The translations under genes were made by a program, and so were the position numbers. The notes under the pieces were generated by a model, which saw only the letters and a program-made list of their open reading frames with translations, did not search any database and was not told where the DNA came from. From Gimesia benthica (GTDB lineage: Bacteria > Planctomycetota > Planctomycetia > Planctomycetales > Planctomycetaceae): a DNA stretch of 64,000 bases. This document shows, one piece after another, positions 9,085-17,268 of the stretch. The DNA lies in NCBI RefSeq assembly GCF_009720525.1, contig NZ_CP043930.1:2946501-3010500 (forward strand), given 5' to 3'. Numbering within the stretch: position 1 is the stretch's first letter; the number at the start of each line of letters is the position of its first letter.

Positions 9085-10404
9085 ATGGCAAATCAGCTTG
9101 AGCAGGCGATCAAGGACAAATCAGCAATTATTGGCATTATCGGCCTGGGCTACGTCGGGCTCCCGCTGATTGACGCGTTCGTCAACACTGGTTTCAAAAC
9201 AATGGGGTTTGACGTTGATCAGAACAAAGTCGATCAACTGCAGGCCGGCAAAAGTTATATTAAGCACATCCCATCCGAAACCGTTGCCAAATGGATAGCG
9301 AAAGAGCAGTTCGAAGCGACCGCCGACTTCTCCCGGATGAAAGAAGCAGACGCCCTGCTGATCTGTGTTCCAACTCCCCTGACCACGAGCCGGGACCCCG
9401 ACCTGACCTATGTGGAAAACACCGCGAAAGTCATCGCGGAAACCCTGCGGCCCGGTCAACTGGTCGTGCTGGAAAGTACCACTTATCCCACGACGACCCG
9501 GGACGTCATGCTACCCATTCTGGACAACGCCGGCCTGAAAGTGGGCGAAGATTATTACCTCGCCTACAGCCCCGAACGCGAAGATCCCGGCAACCCTGAC
9601 TTCTCAGCAGCCGGCATCCCCAAAGTGGTCGGCGGTATGGAAGAAAACAGCCTGCGGATTGCTTCGGCCCTCTACTCACACGCAGTGGTGAATGTGATCC
9701 AGGTCTCGTCTCCGGAAGTCGCCGAAGCCTGTAAGATTCTGGAGAATACCTACCGGGCCGTGAACATCGCGATGGTCAACGAACTCAAAACACTCTTCGA
9801 TCGCATGGACATCGATGTCTGGGAAGTCATCGACGCTGCCAAGACCAAGCCTTTCGGGTTCCAGGCATTTTATCCCGGTCCCGGACTGGGTGGACACTGT
9901 ATTCCCATCGATCCGTTCTACCTCAGCTGGCTGGCACGTAAAGAAGGTCAGACAACCCGCTTCATCGAACTGGCCGGTGAAGTCAACACCCGCATGCCGC
10001 GTTACGTGATTGACCGGCTGGCGGAATTCATGAACGAAAAAGCAAAACCACTCAAAGGCAGTAAGATCTGCATGCTGGGTGTGGCTTATAAAAAAGATGT
10101 CGACGATCCGCGTGAAAGTCCTTCGTTCCACCTGCTGGATCTGCTGATGGAGCGGGGCGTGGACTTCACCTACAACGATCCCCACATTCCGAAACTGCCC
10201 AAGATGCGGCATCACGATGTACCTGCGATGGAAAGCCAGGAACTCACCCCCGAGTATCTGGCAGCTCAGGATTGTGTACTGATCGCAACAGACCACAGTG
10301 CTTATGACTATGACTTTATCGTCAAGCACAGCCAGATGGTTCTCGACACACGCAATGCAACCAAGAATGTGACTGAAGGCCGCGAGAAAATCTTTAAAGC
10401 CTGA
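9085..10404 (+). CDS. Nucleotide-sugar 6-dehydrogenase (UDP-N-acetylglucosamine dehydrogenase, WbpA/WecC-like)
   Basis: A 439-residue NAD-dependent enzyme that oxidises C6 of a UDP-sugar to a uronic acid for cell-surface polysaccharide. The Rossmann motif is IGLGYVGLP near residue 18. The catalytic Cys272 lies in GLGGHCIPIDPFYL. The central dimerisation helix and the C-terminal GVAYKKDVDDPRESPS segment are standard. Sequence details such as CVPTPLTTSRDPDL and the EDPGNP segment fit the UDP-GlcNAc (WbpA) branch more than UDP-glucose dehydrogenase, but substrate is inferred. It stands alone, so the matching polysaccharide cluster lies elsewhere. Confidence 0.92.
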   Translation: MANQLEQAIKDKSAIIGIIGLGYVGLPLIDAFVNTGFKTMGFDVDQNKVDQLQAGKSYIKHIPSETVAKWIAKEQFEATADFSRMKEADALLICVPTPLTTSRDPDLTYVENTAKVIAETLRPGQLVVLESTTYPTTTRDVMLPILDNAGLKVGEDYYLAYSPEREDPGNPDFSAAGIPKVVGGMEENSLRIASALYSHAVVNVIQVSSPEVAEACKILENTYRAVNIAMVNELKTLFDRMDIDVWEVIDAAKTKPFGFQAFYPGPGLGGHCIPIDPFYLSWLARKEGQTTRFIELAGEVNTRMPRYVIDRLAEFMNEKAKPLKGSKICMLGVAYKKDVDDPRESPSFHLLDLLMERGVDFTYNDPHIPKLPKMRHHDVPAMESQELTPEYLAAQDCVLIATDHSAYDYDFIVKHSQMVLDTRNATKNVTEGREKIFKA

Positions 10405-10421
10405 TGCCGAACAGAAAAAAC

Positions 10422-10452
10422 AACAGCCCGGTGCGATTTTGCCCGGGCTGTT
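10422..10452 (+). terminator. Intrinsic terminator after the UDP-sugar dehydrogenase
   Basis: A 10-base-pair GC-rich stem (AACAGCCCGG and its complement) with a ten-base loop, followed by TTTTCGTTT. It lies 18 bases after the stop and just before the end of the convergent DUF1802 gene, which may also use it because A-rich sequence precedes it on the plus strand. Confidence 0.85.
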
Positions 10453-10477
10453 TTCGTTTATAGACTACTGATTGAAT

Positions 10478-11044
10478 TCAGCTCAACCAGGTTTCCAGGG
10501 CCTGTTTCTGCTGCTGAAACTGTTCCTCGGTCAAAATCGGCGTTGCCCCCTCTGTTGAATAAGCCTGAGTGAGTTCTACCCAGGAACGGCAACCGCCGTA
10601 ACGGGCTTCATCTTCGATCTCAAAGGGCTGCGGCATCTGATACGCCCTAACCAGCAGAACGTACAACCCGGGACGCTTATACACAAAACGTTGTGCGAGC
10701 GTCTCCTGGTTGAGGACCTGCAGTTCTTCCAGACCAGTGAGTTGTGACTCCTCTTGCAGCTCGAGCACCTGCTCAACCACGGCGTACAGTCCAAGCCTGA
10801 TCTGACCGGCTGCAGGTTCTTGCGCATAAGGTTGCGACAACAGGTTCTCCTGCCCTGCCTGCAATTGATCCGCGTCCTGGTGGAAGCGGGTCGGGAAGAG
10901 CCAGAACTCACGATGTTCAACACGAAAGCCATCGCGGCCTTCGTGAATGCCCCCCTTCCGTACGATCAGCGACTGTCGCCCCTCTGCCAGGGAAGCACAG
11001 ATAGCTCCCCACTCTTTAAAGGCGATCTGATTTTCTGCCTGCAT
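10478..11044 (-). CDS. DUF1802 family protein
   Basis: A 188-residue soluble protein. The N-terminus AFKEWGAICASLAEGRQS then RKGGIHEGRDGFRVEHREF and WLFPTRFHQ is the conserved core of the DUF1802 family, which has no assigned function. The recurring charged and aromatic motif RKGGIHEG suggests a nucleic-acid or nucleotide contact, which is only inference. It ends with an SRSWVELTQAYS-like helix and a Gln-rich tail. The gene is separated by 30 bases from the FG-GAP gene upstream on the same strand and may be cotranscribed with it. Confidence 0.85.
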   Translation of the reverse strand: MQAENQIAFKEWGAICASLAEGRQSLIVRKGGIHEGRDGFRVEHREFWLFPTRFHQDADQLQAGQENLLSQPYAQEPAAGQIRLGLYAVVEQVLELQEESQLTGLEELQVLNQETLAQRFVYKRPGLYVLLVRAYQMPQPFEIEDEARYGGCRSWVELTQAYSTEGATPILTEEQFQQQKQALETWLS

Positions 11045-11074
11045 TCTGCTACCAGTTTTCTCTTTTGGTCGAAG

Positions 11075-13024
11075 TTACTTTTGGGGTGAGTTCGGATTTT
11101 TCATCCAGTAGAGATAGCCGTCTTCCGCCCCGACAATCAGATCACGAACGCCATCTTGATCCCAGTCGACCGTGCAGGGACTGCTGGTATGGCCGGCCAG
11201 TTTGCGCTGACTGAGCGGCCCCTCATTCTTCAGGACCACTTTTCCATCCACGGTCTTCAGGTTGCGGTAGAAGTCCGCGTTTGTGCTGTTGACCAGCAGG
11301 TCCAGGCGACCATCGCCGTCCCAGTCGACTACGTGCAGTTTGTAGCGTCCACTGCCTCCGGCCCGCTTTTTGTTCATTTGAATCGGTTTGAGCGATTCAT
11401 CGACAAAGATCCGCTCACCGGGCAGCAGCTTGAGCTGATCTCCCTCTTTAACTCGCTTAAAGAAGGCGAGATACCCTTCGTGATCCAGCATCACCAGGTC
11501 CATCAGTCCGTCCTGGTTCCAGTCGACAGCGACGGGAGTTGTCCGCCACTGAGTGACCAGTTGTTTTCCCCGTGGATCCCACCAGTTCCAGGCTGGTTTG
11601 GGAACTGCTGCTTTCCACTCGACGTCAATCGTCTGTGCCGGCGCCAGTTTGGGCTCAGTCCGGGTGCCGATGTTCTTAAACAGCAGAATCTCTCCCCAGA
11701 TCGAATTCACCAGCAGATCCGGTAGTCCATCCTGATCCCAGTCTGCCACAGTCTGTGTCGTATAACCCCACTTCGCTTCACAGGGGCCCTGAATCGAACC
11801 ATTGGGGCCCGCCTGAATGCGAATCGGTCGTCCTCCAGCCTGCAGATAGCGAGGGGCTGCCAGTCGTGGCGACCGAGCATTGCCATCCAGATTTTCGAAG
11901 AAGCCAATGTAACCAGCGGTATTTCCACAGATCAGATCTTCGTCCCCATCGCCATCCCAGTCGAAGGCATAAGGAGTTGCCAGGGCGCCAAATTTGACAC
12001 CAGCCGCTTTCTGACGGAAATAGCGGGGTGGTAAAAATTGGGGGACGCCACCAATCAGTTCTCCGGTATTCTCAATGAATGCAACGCGACCATCTTCATC
12101 ACCGACAATCAGATCGATATCGCCATCCTTGTCCCAGTCAATCGCCTTGGGAACGATCATTTGCAGATCCATCTGAATCGGATCCCCATTGCTCGCCAGA
12201 CGCCGCCCGAGTGTATACTGCGGCTCAGTCCTGGAACCGGTGTTTTCGAAGTAGGTCAGCTGATCCAGAAATTCTCCACAAATCAGGTCCAGATCACCAT
12301 CATCATCGAAGTCGGCAAAGTTGGGAGACGGCCAGCCAAAGACTTCGAGGTCCTTATCGCCCACTTTGATGCGGGCAGGCTTAGCATACTCTGGTTTGGC
12401 ATCAGTCCCCTCATTGTTGAGCACATACACATATCCGCGGAGGGGTCCGTTGGTCCATTGCCCCAGTTGGTTGTAGGCATCGTCCCAACCGTAGTCGCTC
12501 CAGTCGCCAACACCGACCACCAGATCCTGGTCGCCGTCACCGTCGTAGTCCACGTAATACCATTGATTGGCCCGCACCTTGCCGCCGTGCACATTCCGTT
12601 CAACGGGCAGATCGGTGAGTTTATCAAACCCATGCTGTTTAAAATCGATCACTTCCCGACCGGCGACCAGTACACGTGGCTTGCCGTTCACAAAGGAAAG
12701 GCACGTATTATGATAGCCTTTGCCCAGTCTGACCCCCGGCTCGAATACCGGCATCGAATCTTTGCCATCCGACTTGTTTTCAAAGAAATAAGTGCCGTTC
12801 GATGGTTTGTCGGGGCAGGAAACGAGCAGATCCAGATCGCCGTCGCCATCATAATCCATCGGTAAAGGCCAGGCCCATAAGCCGACGCCCAGATCCACTT
12901 CCAGTTGCGGATTCTGATACGTCAATTGTTCAAGTTCCTCAGCCTGGGTAAAAGCAGAGGCAGAGAGAGCCAGACACAAGAGACAAAGGTAAAAAGGCGT
13001 ACGAAGCAGGTGTCGAGCGAGCAT
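11075..13024 (-). CDS. Secreted FG-GAP/VCBS repeat protein
   Basis: A 649-residue exported protein with an N-terminal signal peptide (cleavage likely near ASAFTQAEE). It carries nine calcium-binding loops of the DxDxDG type, spaced along the whole chain; examples are DYDGDGDLDLL, DFDDDGDLDLI, DWDKDGDIDLI and DWDQDGVRDLI. Such repeats form an integrin-like beta propeller. The ends also contain loops, so the protein may be one or two complete propellers with nothing else attached. Function is likely carbohydrate or protein binding at the cell surface. No enzyme domain is visible. Confidence 0.9.
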   Translation of the reverse strand: MLARHLLRTPFYLCLLCLALSASAFTQAEELEQLTYQNPQLEVDLGVGLWAWPLPMDYDGDGDLDLLVSCPDKPSNGTYFFENKSDGKDSMPVFEPGVRLGKGYHNTCLSFVNGKPRVLVAGREVIDFKQHGFDKLTDLPVERNVHGGKVRANQWYYVDYDGDGDQDLVVGVGDWSDYGWDDAYNQLGQWTNGPLRGYVYVLNNEGTDAKPEYAKPARIKVGDKDLEVFGWPSPNFADFDDDGDLDLICGEFLDQLTYFENTGSRTEPQYTLGRRLASNGDPIQMDLQMIVPKAIDWDKDGDIDLIVGDEDGRVAFIENTGELIGGVPQFLPPRYFRQKAAGVKFGALATPYAFDWDGDGDEDLICGNTAGYIGFFENLDGNARSPRLAAPRYLQAGGRPIRIQAGPNGSIQGPCEAKWGYTTQTVADWDQDGLPDLLVNSIWGEILLFKNIGTRTEPKLAPAQTIDVEWKAAVPKPAWNWWDPRGKQLVTQWRTTPVAVDWNQDGLMDLVMLDHEGYLAFFKRVKEGDQLKLLPGERIFVDESLKPIQMNKKRAGGSGRYKLHVVDWDGDGRLDLLVNSTNADFYRNLKTVDGKVVLKNEGPLSQRKLAGHTSSPCTVDWDQDGVRDLIVGAEDGYLYWMKNPNSPQK

Positions 13025-13177
13025 AAATGGAATTTCCTAAATCGGAATGAGTGGTATCGTTCCCGAGGAACAGACGTGCTATAATCTTCGCTTTTATAGA
13101 TCTCTCTATATTTAACTCGAACAGACTGGAAGATTCCAGTCGTTCCTGACTGCACTAAATCAATAAGTTGAAATCGA

Positions 13178-14737
13178 ATGAATTGGTTGCTTCTCTGCCG
13201 ACTGCTGGGCCTGGTAGGCATGCTGGTCGGTGCGTCAATGGTATTCAGTCTCCCCTGGGCATTCCCCGTTTTTGGAGAGGCTGTCGAATTTGAATCCGCG
13301 GGTTTCTGGGGCATCTGTGGTGCGATTGCCTGCAGTCTGGTCTCCGGTTCCCTGCTCTACCTGGCCGGGCGAAAAGAGCATGGCACGATCCTGCGCAAAG
13401 AGGCGCTCGCCGTTGTCGGCTTGAGCTGGATTTATTCCGGTGTCCTGGGCTGCCTCCCCTTTCTGTTCTCCGGCTCGATGGTCTCCCCCGACGTTCCGAT
13501 GACAGTTCCCGATGCGCTATTCGAATCGATCTCCGGTTTCACAACAACAGGAGCCTCGGTACTCAGAGAGCTGGAAGATCCGAAGCTGATACCGCGCTGC
13601 GTCCTCTTCTGGCGGAGTTTCACCCACTGCCTGGGTGGTATGGGAATCATCGTGCTGTTCGTCGCAATCCTGAGTCATCTGGGTGCGGGGGGCAAAGCGC
13701 TCATGCGGCGCGAAGTACCCGGCCCGACCAGTGAAGCGGTCCGTCCGCGGGTGCGCGAATCAGCGATCGTCATGTGGACCATCTATGTCGCCTTCACCCT
13801 CGTGCTGGCGCTGATCCTCTGGCTGGAAGGTATGAGCGTCTTCGATGCATTCTGCCACAGTTTCGGATCGATGGCGACCGGGGGTTTCAGTACGCACAAC
13901 GCCAGTGTCGGGTATTTCAACAGCTCACTGATTGAATTTACGATCGCGGTATTCATGGTGGCAGCGGGAACCAACTTCTCGCTTTACTTCCTTTCGTTAA
14001 AAAACATGCGTTCGCACGATTTCTCCTGGAAGAGTATGGTCGCCCCGCTGCGCAATGATATTGAGTTCCGCACCTACCTGTTGATTCTCAGTGGTGCAAT
14101 CATCTTTCTGACCTATAACCTGATTAACAACCATATTTACGACACCCTGCCCGACGCCCTGCGTTATGCCGGCTTTCAGGCGGTCTCCATCATGACCACC
14201 ACCGGCTACGGGACCGGCGACTTCGATACCTGGAATGAATCGTCCAAAATGCTGCTGCTGTTACTGATGTTTGTGGGAGGCTGTGCCGGTTCGACGGCGG
14301 GGGGCATCAAGGTCATTCGCGTTGTACTGTTTGCCAAGATCATCTGGCTGGAAATCGAAAAATCGTTTCGCCCGAACGTGGTCCGTCCTCTGCGAATTGG
14401 CACTACGAACATCGAACAGGGGATTCGTAATGACGTCACCGTGTACTTCAGCCTGGTGCTGGTCATCTTCATCTTCAGCAGTCTGTTGCTGACCGCCATC
14501 GAACCCAATACCGAGTGGCAGACAAACAAACCGGAAAAGCTGATCGACTGCACCAGTGCCGTGGTCGCCACCTTGAATAATATCGGCCCGGGGGTCGGCG
14601 AACTGGGTCCGACCGAAAACTATGCCGACTTCACGCTCACGGGGAAAGTCATCCTGACGATCCTCATGCTGCTGGGCCGCCTGGAACTGTTTGCCATCCT
14701 GGTCCTGTTCGTTCCCTCCTTCTGGAAGAATTACTGA
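13178..14737 (+). CDS. trkH: Trk/Ktr-type potassium transporter membrane subunit
   Basis: The 519-residue protein is the K+-translocating subunit of a Trk or Ktr system in the inner membrane. Four pore-loop filters are visible: TTTGAS at residues 122-127, MATGGFSTH near 230, [10 protein letters not shown] near 340 and LNNIGPGVG near 470. The [10 protein letters not shown] and [13 protein letters not shown] segments are family hallmarks. The regulatory NAD-binding subunit (TrkA/KtrA) is not adjacent and must be encoded elsewhere. The gene is divergent from the FG-GAP gene. Confidence 0.94.
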   Translation: MNWLLLCRLLGLVGMLVGASMVFSLPWAFPVFGEAVEFESAGFWGICGAIACSLVSGSLLYLAGRKEHGTILRKEALAVVGLSWIYSGVLGCLPFLFSGSMVSPDVPMTVPDALFESISGFTTTGASVLRELEDPKLIPRCVLFWRSFTHCLGGMGIIVLFVAILSHLGAGGKALMRREVPGPTSEAVRPRVRESAIVMWTIYVAFTLVLALILWLEGMSVFDAFCHSFGSMATGGFSTHNASVGYFNSSLIEFTIAVFMVAAGTNFSLYFLSLKNMRSHDFSWKSMVAPLRNDIEFRTYLLILSGAIIFLTYNLINNHIYDTLPDALRYAGFQAVSIMTTTGYGTGDFDTWNESSKMLLLLLMFVGGCAGSTAGGIKVIRVVLFAKIIWLEIEKSFRPNVVRPLRIGTTNIEQGIRNDVTVYFSLVLVIFIFSSLLLTAIEPNTEWQTNKPEKLIDCTSAVVATLNNIGPGVGELGPTENYADFTLTGKVILTILMLLGRLELFAILVLFVPSFWKNY

Positions 14738-14743
14738 CGGTAC

Positions 14744-14778
14744 ATTAAAAAAGCCCGCAGCTTTGTCGCCGCGGGCTT
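14744..14778 (-). terminator. Intrinsic terminator of the ThuA gene
   Basis: Read on the minus strand, an 8-base-pair stem (AAGCCCGC and complement, loop 12) is followed by a TTTTTT run. It lies 23 bases past the stop of the ThuA gene and also sits just after the convergent trkH stop. Confidence 0.8.
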
Positions 14779-14801
14779 CAGGATCTCTACACTCTTTCCA
14801 A

Positions 14802-15782
14802 TCAGAGTTTTTCCGGTTTCAGCCCTGTTTTATATTTTTTCGGCCCGGTGCCGGAGTTGTTCGGATCATAGTCATCGACGGTATCCGTGTTTGCTCCCTG
14901 GGAGGGAATCTCTGCTTCCCTGCCCAGCGACCACAGAATTCCGTTGAGTGCCAGCTTCCGCACGTTGGGATCTTTGAAGTCAAAAGGGTGCGCCGTCGTG
15001 GTAAAGAAGACACGGCCCTGGGTTCCGTCTGCTCCCTTGTAAGTCTTGGTCCAGGCGACCGGGTTGGTCAGCGGATATTTATCGAGGTTGCCTTTCTGCT
15101 CATGACCGGATTTGAGCGAGCGTCCCGTCAACAGGGGCTTGCTGTCCCCCGCCAGTTGATGCCCTTCGCTGCCACCATCCACATGATACAGCCAGGAATA
15201 CGCCTTGTACGGTTTAACGCCCCGCAAAATCGGATGTTCTGCAGCCTCCTCATTCACGGTGACTTCCGTCAGGTATTCGTGCCCGTCACCGAAATGTCCG
15301 TGGTGGGTGATCCACTTCTGCCCAACCAGTTCGGCGATTTTCTGATCGTTCCACGCCTTGAAGGGGCTCTTCGGATCTCGGAACATGAAAGCATGTGTGG
15401 CTGTCCGGAAACCGACAACTGGTTTCCCCGACTTCACATAGTTCAGGAAGTGCTGGAACTGTTCGGGAGGCAGATCGCGAAACCGCGTGAAGAGCACCAT
15501 CAGGTCTGCATCGTCGAGGGCTTCCAGGCCACTGATCGATTTCTGATTCCCGGGTGAGATATTGCCCTCATCATCCAGGGAATAACAGACGGTGACATCG
15601 AAACCGTAATCCCGTTTCAGAATCTTGGCCAGCATCGGCATCGATTCTTCAGACCGGTACTCATCATCGCCGGTAACGAACACCACATGCGGCTTCTTCT
15701 CTGCCCGGGCTTCACTCACAAAGGCAGTCCCCAGAAACAAGGTGGATAGACAACACGCGATCAGAAAAGACAACGATTTCAT
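14802..15782 (-). CDS. Secreted ThuA-domain protein
   Basis: The product has 326 residues from the ATG at 15782, which begins a good signal peptide ([18 protein letters not shown], cleavage near SEARA). The longer frame from 15929 adds a non-hydrophobic leader and is rejected. The mature part is a ThuA-like class I glutamine amidotransferase-like fold: [34 protein letters not shown], and [14 protein letters not shown] around the nucleophile elbow; Cys is replaced here by Thr or Ala, as in ThuA proteins, so amidotransferase activity is not expected. Planctomycetes have many such proteins, thought to act on sugars. A terminator follows. Confidence 0.88.
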   Translation of the reverse strand: MKSLSFLIACCLSTLFLGTAFVSEARAEKKPHVVFVTGDDEYRSEESMPMLAKILKRDYGFDVTVCYSLDDEGNISPGNQKSISGLEALDDADLMVLFTRFRDLPPEQFQHFLNYVKSGKPVVGFRTATHAFMFRDPKSPFKAWNDQKIAELVGQKWITHHGHFGDGHEYLTEVTVNEEAAEHPILRGVKPYKAYSWLYHVDGGSEGHQLAGDSKPLLTGRSLKSGHEQKGNLDKYPLTNPVAWTKTYKGADGTQGRVFFTTTAHPFDFKDPNVRKLALNGILWSLGREAEIPSQGANTDTVDDYDPNNSGTGPKKYKTGLKPEKL

Positions 15783-16005
15783 TACAACTCCTGCCAGCGC
15801 TGCGGGCTCTTTGTATATGTCACAGGGAAACACGGTAAATTGAAACAGGCATCTATCGTATCGAATCCCTGAACCTGAAATCAATTGTTGCCCGGCAGAA
15901 CTCTTGACCTGGCCCCCTGGATTCTGCATGCTGGAAGAGGCTGATATTTGCCTTTCACCGCGGTACTTTCCAGTTTTGTTCTTTCCAGTATGAGCTCGCC
16001 CGACT

Positions 16006-17220
16006 ATGAACTATGCCCGATCCCCGTTTCGTCTGCTGTCTGCCCTCCTCTGCCTGGTTTTATGTCATGCCTCGACTGAATTGAGCGCAGCCACTCCGGA
16101 GAACCTGCCCGAAGTCTCAAACAAAAACATTCATCTGCGCGGCAGCTATCAGAACAGCAAACAGAAATTCGAATCTACTAAAACGGGCCATGTCGCTTTC
16201 CTGGGTGGCTCAATCACCGAAATGAACGGCTATCGACCGATGGTCTGTGAGTTCCTGGAAAAGACTTTCCCCGAGACCAAATTCACATTTACCAACGCCG
16301 GCATCTCCTCCACCTGCTCGAACACGGGTGCGTTTCGTACGAATCGCGATGTTCTCAGCCAGGGACCGGTCGATCTCTTCTTCGTCGAGTTCGCTGTGAA
16401 TGACGATCAGGATGCAGGGCACTCCCGGGAAGCCGCGATTCGCGGGATGGAAGGAGTGATCGCCCAGATCCGGCGGCACAATCCTTATGCCGACATCGTC
16501 ATGGTGCATTTCGTGAACCCGTCGATGCTGGAAACCATTCAACAGAAGAAAAAGCCGCTCTCCAGTTCCAGTCATGAGCAGGTTGCGAAACACTACCAGA
16601 TTTCAACCATCGATCTGGCCAGTGAAGTCGCCCGTCTGATCGACGCTGACCAACTGACCTGGAAACAGTATGGTGGAACACACCCGGCTCCTTTCGGTAA
16701 TGCCATTTGTGCCGCCATGATTGATAAGCTGCTGACTCGTGCCTGGCAGGAATCCGGACCAAAAGAAAAACATTCCACACCGGATCAGCCGCTGGATGCT
16801 TTCAGTTTCCGCAATGGCCGTTTGATTAACGTTAAGCAAGCGAAACAAGTATCGGGCTGGGAGATCAAGATTCCTGACTGGGAATCCATTCCGGGTAGCA
16901 AACGCAGTCGCTTTACCAGCATCCCCATGTTGTGTGCAGAGCAACCGGGTGCCGAACTGGAGTTGGATTTTGAGGGAACCGCACTAGGCGCGTTCATTGT
17001 CGCCGGCCCCGATGCAGGTCAGCTGGAAGTCAGCATCGATGGTGGACCGTTCAAAACACACGATCTGTACCATCATTACAGCAAAGGCCTGCACTATCCC
17101 CGCACAGTGGTTTTTAACAGCGAACTCAAACCAGGCAAGCATCAGGCGAAAATCCGGGTGAGTCCGAAATCGTCCAGCCCGGGACATGCTGCCCGCATCA
17201 TGTACTTCACCGGCAACTGA
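16006..17220 (+). CDS. Secreted SGNH/GDSL hydrolase
   Basis: A 404-residue exported esterase-like protein. A signal peptide covers about residues 1-29 (cleavage near ELSAAT). SGNH blocks are visible: Ser69 in FLGGSITE, Gly99 in NAGIS, Asn132 in FAVNDD and His226 in GGTHPAPFG. Residues from about 260 onward form a separate C-terminal beta-rich region ([19 protein letters not shown]), resembling the carbohydrate-binding or jelly-roll part of CE2/SGNH esterases. Likely substrate is an acetylated polysaccharide, which is inference. It is divergent from the ThuA gene with a 223-base shared promoter region. Confidence 0.88.
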   Translation: MNYARSPFRLLSALLCLVLCHASTELSAATPENLPEVSNKNIHLRGSYQNSKQKFESTKTGHVAFLGGSITEMNGYRPMVCEFLEKTFPETKFTFTNAGISSTCSNTGAFRTNRDVLSQGPVDLFFVEFAVNDDQDAGHSREAAIRGMEGVIAQIRRHNPYADIVMVHFVNPSMLETIQQKKKPLSSSSHEQVAKHYQISTIDLASEVARLIDADQLTWKQYGGTHPAPFGNAICAAMIDKLLTRAWQESGPKEKHSTPDQPLDAFSFRNGRLINVKQAKQVSGWEIKIPDWESIPGSKRSRFTSIPMLCAEQPGAELELDFEGTALGAFIVAGPDAGQLEVSIDGGPFKTHDLYHHYSKGLHYPRTVVFNSELKPGKHQAKIRVSPKSSSPGHAARIMYFTGN

Positions 17221-17243
17221 AACTGTCAGCCGAGTCGATGCAT

Positions 17244-17268
17244 CCGGCTCTCCTAAAAATCGAGCCGG
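17244..17268. terminator. Weak hairpin between convergent SGNH and hydrolase genes
   Basis: A 7-base-pair stem CCGGCTC/GAGCCGG with an eleven-base loop spans the stop codon of the minus-strand gene. No strong T tract follows, so the terminator call is tentative. Confidence 0.3.
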
